Source: Poriferisodalis sp965205175 (GTDB lineage Bacteria; Actinomycetota; Acidimicrobiia; Acidimicrobiales; Poriferisodalaceae). Taken from it: a DNA stretch of 64,000 nucleotides. The translations under genes and the position numbers were made by a program. The stretch covers positions 1,302,001 through 1,366,000 of the forward strand of contig NZ_OZ242038.1 in assembly GCF_965205175.1 (NCBI RefSeq), given 5' to 3'. Shown in pieces: positions 59,915 to 64,000 of the stretch (positions within the stretch are counted from its first letter, which is position 1; each line of letters starts with the position of its first letter). The notes under the pieces were generated by a model, which was given only the letters and a program-made list of their open reading frames with translations, was not told the DNA's origin and searched no databases.

Positions 59915-60607
59915 GTGGGCGCTGCCGTTGCCTTCAAGAGTGTCGTTGCCCTGCTGAGTCGTTTTCCCGCACTGGCGGGCGTGGACCTCAGCGTGGAAGC
60001 CGGCGAGATGGTGTGTCTGAGGGGACCCAACGGAGCGGGCAAGACCACGCTGCTGCGGACGTGCGCGGGACTCGTGCCGCTGCAAGCCAAGCGGGCCGAG
60101 GTGCTCGGTTTCGACTTGCGAGCCGAACGCCGCGCCGTGCGCGCGCATGTGGGGCTGCTAGGCCATCGACTGCCGCTCTACGGTGATCTGCGAGTCGACG
60201 ATCAGCTGCGCTACTGCGCAGCAGTGCATCGTGCGACTGCGCTGGAGGTCTCGGCCGCGATCGACCGCTTCGCACTCGGCGGCCGTCTCGGCAGCGTCGT
60301 CATAGGGCGGTTGTCGCACGGACAGCAGCGGCGGGTGGCGCTGGCGTGCCTGACCATTGCGCGCCCGCGACTGTGGCTGCTCGATGAGCCTCATGCCGGG
60401 CTCGACGCCTCAAGTCGGGATGCGCTCGACGAGCTGCTGTTGGAAGCTGTCGAAGCCGGTGCCACGGTCATGTTCGCCACGCACGAGACGGCAAGCGCTC
60501 GCCTTGCGGCTGTCCGCCAGGTGGCTCTCGCAGGCGGCTGCGTCGCCGCAGCAGTGCCGCCGACCATGCCACCGACGCCGACGTACGGTGCGGCCGATGT
60601 GGCGTGA
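59915..60607 (+). CDS. ccmA: CcmA: heme exporter ABC ATPase
   Basis: A 230-residue ATPase of the system I (Ccm) cytochrome c maturation pathway, which drives release of holo-CcmE from CcmC. Walker A is GPNGAGKTTLLRTCAGLV, the signature LSHGQQRRVALA and Walker B RLWLLDEPHAGLD; the switch His is in MFATHETAS. The start is GTG 59915. It overlaps ccmB by 11 bp and heads a tight ccmABCDEF operon read to the window end. Confidence 0.92.
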   Translation: MGAAVAFKSVVALLSRFPALAGVDLSVEAGEMVCLRGPNGAGKTTLLRTCAGLVPLQAKRAEVLGFDLRAERRAVRAHVGLLGHRLPLYGDLRVDDQLRYCAAVHRATALEVSAAIDRFALGGRLGSVVIGRLSHGQQRRVALACLTIARPRLWLLDEPHAGLDASSRDALDELLLEAVEAGATVMFATHETASARLAAVRQVALAGGCVAAAVPPTMPPTPTYGAADVA

Positions 60608-61265
60608 GATCTGGCTCGTCTGCCGCAAGGACGTGACCATCGAGCGGCGAGCGCGCATCACGCTGGTGCAGATCGTCCCGATCGTGTTGCTGGTCTTGGT
60701 GGTCTTTGCCTTTGGTCTCGACGCGAACCCTGCGCTGCTGCGTGCCGGGGCAGGCGGTCTGTTCTGGGTGGCAGTGCTCTTCGGGACCGTGCTCGGCGCC
60801 AAACGCAGTTTCGACGTCGAGGCTGACGACGGACATCTCGACGCCCTGCGTCTGACAGGACTCGCGCCCGCGGCCGTGTTGCTGGGGAAGGCGGCAGCAT
60901 TGGCCTTGCAGCTCGTCGTCGTCGGCGTCTTCGCCGCGGCGGGCCTGCTGGTGCTCTACTCGGTGACGGTTCGCGAGTGGCTCTTGGTGGTGGCTGCCGG
61001 GTTCTGCGGCGTGGCTGCGCTCGCCGTGTGCGGAACGCTCTACGGGGCAATGACGGCGGGTCTGCGGACCGCAGATACCCTGCTGCCGCTGCTGCTGATA
61101 CCGGTGGCGGCACCGGTGCTGCTGGCCGGAACCCGGGCGTTCGATGTGGCGCTCGGCGCCAGTGCCGATCAAGGCTGGAGTTGGACAGCGCTGCTGGCGG
61201 TGGTCCTGATGACCTACATCGCAGTGGGCTGGTCAGCGGCTGGCGTGCTGCTGGAGGATGCCTGA
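60597..61265 (+). CDS. ccmB: CcmB: heme exporter permease
   Basis: A 222-residue integral membrane protein with six predicted segments. Family features are WREIWLVCRKDVTIERRARI at the N-terminus and KRSFDVEADDGHLDALRL, followed by LGKAAALALQLVVVGVF. It forms the ABC complex with CcmA. The start ATG 60597 overlaps ccmA; a longer open frame to 60357 is a shadow of ccmA. Confidence 0.9.
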   Translation: MWREIWLVCRKDVTIERRARITLVQIVPIVLLVLVVFAFGLDANPALLRAGAGGLFWVAVLFGTVLGAKRSFDVEADDGHLDALRLTGLAPAAVLLGKAAALALQLVVVGVFAAAGLLVLYSVTVREWLLVVAAGFCGVAALAVCGTLYGAMTAGLRTADTLLPLLLIPVAAPVLLAGTRAFDVALGASADQGWSWTALLAVVLMTYIAVGWSAAGVLLEDA

Positions 61266-61285
61266 GTCATGAAGCCGGGCGCACG

Positions 61286-62053
61286 ATGACCGCGACGGTG
61301 GCGACACGGGTGCTGGGCGTGGTCGCGATTGCTGCGACCGGAGTGATGGCGCTGCTGGCGCTGTGGACGTCGCCGGCCGATGTCGTCCAGGGCGATGCCG
61401 TGCGCCTCCTGTACGTCCACGTGCCTTCGATCTGGGTGGCCTACGGCAGCTTCGTGCTGACGGCCTTCGCCAGCGCATTGGTGCTGTGGCAAACTCGCAG
61501 CGGCCAAGGCGGCGCCGAGGGCGAGCTGGTCGACCGCGCGGCGCGCCGATGGGACCGCACCGCCGGCGCCGCAGCCGAGCTGGGTGTGCTGTTCACCGCC
61601 CTCACGCTTGCGACCGGCTCGCTGTGGGGGAAGGTGACCTGGGGCACCTACTGGCAGTGGGACGCGAGGCTCACTACGACCGTGCTGCTGTTCGTGACCT
61701 ACCTCGGGTACTTGGCCTTGCGTCGGCTCCCGACGGAGTCACGTGCTCGGGCGCGCAGATGCGGCGTGATGGCGCTCATTGCCGTGGTCAACCTGCCGAT
61801 CGTCCACTACTCGGTGGACTGGTGGCGCACGCTGCATCAAGAGGGCAGTTTGAGCCTGCGGCCCGGCGGCGACCTCAACATCTCCGGCGAGATGCTCTGG
61901 ACGCTGCTGTACTCGTTCGCCACCTTCACCGTCGTCGCGGTGTGGACCGGCATTCACCGCTACCGGGTGCTGCGCATCGAGGAGCTGGCTGAGGAGGCAT
62001 CGTTGACTGAGCTGCTCTCCCAGCGTCGAAGCGAGCAAGCGGCCGGCCGGTGA
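61286..62053 (+). CDS. ccmC: CcmC: heme handling protein
   Basis: A 255-residue heme-handling membrane protein that loads heme onto CcmE. The tryptophan-rich motif is TWGTYWQWDARLTTT; axial His residues flank it, in LLYVHVPSIWVAYGSF and VNLPIVHYSVDWWRTLHQ. About six membrane segments. Start ATG 61286, 20 bp after ccmB; the stop overlaps the ccmD start (GTGA). Confidence 0.93.
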   Translation: MTATVATRVLGVVAIAATGVMALLALWTSPADVVQGDAVRLLYVHVPSIWVAYGSFVLTAFASALVLWQTRSGQGGAEGELVDRAARRWDRTAGAAAELGVLFTALTLATGSLWGKVTWGTYWQWDARLTTTVLLFVTYLGYLALRRLPTESRARARRCGVMALIAVVNLPIVHYSVDWWRTLHQEGSLSLRPGGDLNISGEMLWTLLYSFATFTVVAVWTGIHRYRVLRIEELAEEASLTELLSQRRSEQAAGR

Positions 62054-62271
62054 CGCACGCGGCCAATGTGATCGCGGGCTATGCGTTGTCGGCGGCGGCA
62101 ACCTCGGCCTATGTCGTGTGGGTCTTTCACCGCAGCCGCAAGCTGGGCCGACAGCTGGGCATCGGCTCGGAGACGCCGCCCGCTGCGCGACCCGTCTCAG
62201 CACCTCCCGACAATGACGCCAGTGCGACGGCGGTCTCGATGAGCGACTCCGCGGCTGAGCTGCATGACTGA
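62050..62271 (+). CDS. ccmD: CcmD-like small membrane protein
   Basis: A 73-residue protein with one N-terminal membrane segment (VIAGYALSAAATSAYVVWVF) followed by basic residues, in the position of ccmD between ccmC and ccmE. Sequence conservation in CcmD is low; the call rests on position, topology and length. Overlaps both neighbours. Confidence 0.8.
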   Translation: MTHAANVIAGYALSAAATSAYVVWVFHRSRKLGRQLGIGSETPPAARPVSAPPDNDASATAVSMSDSAAELHD

Positions 62272-62827
62272 CCTCAGTCCCCGGCGCCCGCTCGGCGCAC
62301 CGGGTGATCGTGCTGCTGCACGCCGGCAGCTGGGGCGCCAGCGCAAGGCCGTGATCGTCACGGTGGTGCTGGTGCTGCTCATCGCGGGCGGCGCAGCAAC
62401 CGTTGCCGGACTGCGCAATGCCACGCTGTTCTTTCGCAATGCCGACGAGGCCATCGCGGCGCGCAGCGAACTCGGCGACCGCCGCTTTCGCCTGCAAGGA
62501 CGTGTCGTGCCGGCTTCGGTGGCCGTCGACGGCGGCGTGACCGTCTTCGAGGTGATCCACAACTGCGCCTCGGTATCGGTGCGTCACACGGTGGATCCCC
62601 CGGACCTGTTCGAGTCGCCGTGGATTCCGGTGGTGCTCGAAGGCCGCTGGGTGGCAGGCGACGTAGTGACCGTGTCCGGTGCTGACACCCACTTCTTTGC
62701 CAGCGACAACATGCTCGTGAAGCACACCAACGAGTACGAGGCAGCCAACGCAGATCGCCTCGACGATCCGGCCGCGCCGCCCGAGAGCTTCCTCGACGAC
62801 TGCCCCTTCGAGGTTCCTCGGCTGTGA
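62264..62827 (+). CDS. ccmE: CcmE: heme chaperone
   Basis: A 187-residue heme chaperone with one N-terminal anchor (VIVTVVLVLLIAGGAATVAGL) and an extracytoplasmic beta-barrel domain. Recognisable: ATLFFRNADEA, RLQGRVVPASV, VVLEGRWVAGD and the heme-ligating region MLVKHTNEYE, where the conserved His precedes a Tyr at the usual distance. The intervening residues TNE differ from the commonest DEN, and the C-terminal extension with PPESFLDDCPF contains one Cys. Coupled to ccmF by GTGA overlap. Confidence 0.9.
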   Translation: MTDLSPRRPLGAPGDRAAARRQLGRQRKAVIVTVVLVLLIAGGAATVAGLRNATLFFRNADEAIAARSELGDRRFRLQGRVVPASVAVDGGVTVFEVIHNCASVSVRHTVDPPDLFESPWIPVVLEGRWVAGDVVTVSGADTHFFASDNMLVKHTNEYEAANADRLDDPAAPPESFLDDCPFEVPRL

Positions 62828-64000
62828 TCTCCCTGCTGGGCACGCTCGGCGTGGCGGTGGGCCTCGTCAGCTCGCTCGGTGGCGCAATGACGCTGATCGC
62901 TGCGAGGGTGCTGGGCCGGCCCGAACGCTGTCGTGGGGTGCTGGCGTGGGTCGCGGCCATGGCCGCCGGCGCTGCGCTGGCCGTGGGCGCCATGGAGTTC
63001 GCCCTGCTGCGCGACGACTTCTCGCTGGCGTATGTGGCGCGCAACTCCACCGTCGCCACGCCGTTCGTGTACAAGATCGCGACGCTGTGGGGCGCGCTCG
63101 AAGGCTCCATCTTGTTGTGGGCGCTGGTGCTGTGCGGCTATGTCGGCGCCGCAGCGTGGCGGTTCCGTGCTCGCACTGCAGAGCCGACGGTTGCCTGGGC
63201 GCTGGCGGTGATGCTGGGCGTGTGCGTCTTCTTCTTTGCGCTGCTGGCGGGCCCGGCCAATCCGTTCGCCACGCTGTCCGATCGGCCCGCGGACGGCGGC
63301 GGCCTGAATCCGCTGCTGCGCAACCATCCGCTGATGGCCATTCACCCCGTCATGCTGTACCTCGGCTATGTGGGCTTCACGGTGCCGTTCGGGTTTGCCG
63401 TGGCAGCGCTGCTGACGGGTCGCGTCGACGGCGGCTGGCTGGCCGACATGCGCCGGTGGACGCTCGTCGCCTGGGGCTGTTTGGGTGCGGGCATCCTGCT
63501 GGGCGCCTGGTGGTCCTATGAGGTGCTGGGCTGGGGCGGCTACTGGGCGTGGGACCCGGTCGAGAACGCTTCGCTGCTGCCGTGGCTGACTGCCACAGCG
63601 TTCGTGCATTCGCTCATTACCCAGCAGCGCCGCCAGATGCTGCGGGTGTGGAGCCTGTCGCTGCTCATCATCACGTTCGCGTTGACGATCTTCGGCACGT
63701 TCCTCACGAGGTCGGGCGTGCTCGAATCGGTACACGAGTTCAGCGAGTCGTCGCTGGGGCCGATTCTGCTGGCGTTCTTCGCGCTGATTGTGCTCAGCGG
63801 CGTGTTGCTGGTGGCGTGGCGCGGCGAGGCGCTGCGCAGTCCGGCGAGCTTGGGCTCGATCTGGTCCCGCGAGGGATCGTTCCTGGGGAACAATCTGCTG
63901 TTCGCCGTCGCCGCCTTCGTCGTGATGCTCGGCACGGTGTTTCCGCTGCTGGCCGAGGCAGTCTCCGCGGAGCGTCTCGCCGTCGGCCGTCCCTACTTCG
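62824..64000 (+). CDS. ccmF: CcmF: heme lyase subunit, cut off by the window end
   Basis: Open frame from GTG 62824 running off the end of the window (392 codons visible of a usual 600-700). Many membrane segments; the WWD-type motif GWGGYWAWDPVENASLLPWL, the preceding HPVMLYLGYVGFTVPFGFAV and FLTRSGVLESVHEFSES identify CcmF. CcmF with CcmH ligates heme to apocytochrome c outside the membrane. ccmH/ccmG genes are expected beyond the window. Confidence 0.95.
   Translation, partial: MISLLGTLGVAVGLVSSLGGAMTLIAARVLGRPERCRGVLAWVAAMAAGAALAVGAMEFALLRDDFSLAYVARNSTVATPFVYKIATLWGALEGSILLWALVLCGYVGAAAWRFRARTAEPTVAWALAVMLGVCVFFFALLAGPANPFATLSDRPADGGGLNPLLRNHPLMAIHPVMLYLGYVGFTVPFGFAVAALLTGRVDGGWLADMRRWTLVAWGCLGAGILLGAWWSYEVLGWGGYWAWDPVENASLLPWLTATAFVHSLITQQRRQMLRVWSLSLLIITFALTIFGTFLTRSGVLESVHEFSESSLGPILLAFFALIVLSGVLLVAWRGEALRSPASLGSIWSREGSFLGNNLLFAVAAFVVMLGTVFPLLAEAVSAERLAVGRPYF

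Overview
The window is GC-rich, densely packed and uses many GTG and a few TTG starts. Its gene content (F420-type luciferase-like oxidoreductase, several family III CoA-transferases, crotonases, the phenylacetyl-CoA epoxygenase genes, a TRAP transporter, an AddAB-type nuclease pair and DUF222/HNH endonuclease) points to an actinomycetote. The mix of a TRAP transporter with a complete system I cytochrome c maturation (ccm) operon suggests a marine or host-associated acidimicrobial lineage. That placement is inference; no rRNA or tRNA gene was seen. Two genes are cut by the window edges: the first hypothetical protein (probably) and ccmF at the end.

Layout. 1-9 kb: hypothetical protein and addA/addB. 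9-14.7 kb: F420-type oxidoreductase, TRAP transporter dctQ-dctM-dctP, and a USP-like/response-receiver fusion. 14.8-16.5 kb: secreted cell-wall-binding/RCC1-repeat protein with nearly identical tandem repeats. 16.8-26 kb: nuclease and defence region with a GIY-YIG protein, a DUF222-HNH protein, and a two-gene methylase plus PLD-SNF2 helicase system whose methylase is interrupted by a run of 17 G. 26-33 kb: CoA-transferase, SDR, LivH/LivM permeases with an appended methyltransferase, and an MTA deaminase/phosphorylase pair. 33.4-36 kb: paaADBC. 36.07-38.6 kb: an AT-richer three-gene cassette of unknown role ending in a DUF433-like plus PIN-like pair. 38.7-47.5 kb: orphan molybdenum hydroxylase large subunit, rmuC, an oligopeptide-type binding protein, rsgA, two crotonases and a small membrane protein. 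47.7-51 kb: two-component system and MscS channel. 51-58.5 kb: valS, CotH, DUF4956, VTC polyphosphate polymerase and a second CoA-transferase. 58.5-64 kb: two membrane proteins, then ccmABCDEF.

How the parts fit. The most interesting element is the 19.4-26 kb system. The adenine methylase frame breaks exactly at the poly-G tract, and losing one G would rejoin the two halves into one protein of about 1076 residues. This is the signature of a phase-variable defence gene, comparable in principle to the G-tract switching known for pglX of the Streptomyces Pgl system. A second thread is regulatory: the two-component operon at 47.7 kb is preceded by direct repeats of TCACAG-like half-sites at 10-11 bp spacing. 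The same architecture (7-mer, 4-bp gap, 7-mer) recurs in both orientations between the divergent CotH and DUF4956-VTC genes, suggesting that one PhoP-type regulator controls the polyphosphate-related module. A third is the 36-38.6 kb cassette, which resembles an elaborated toxin-antitoxin or defence unit.
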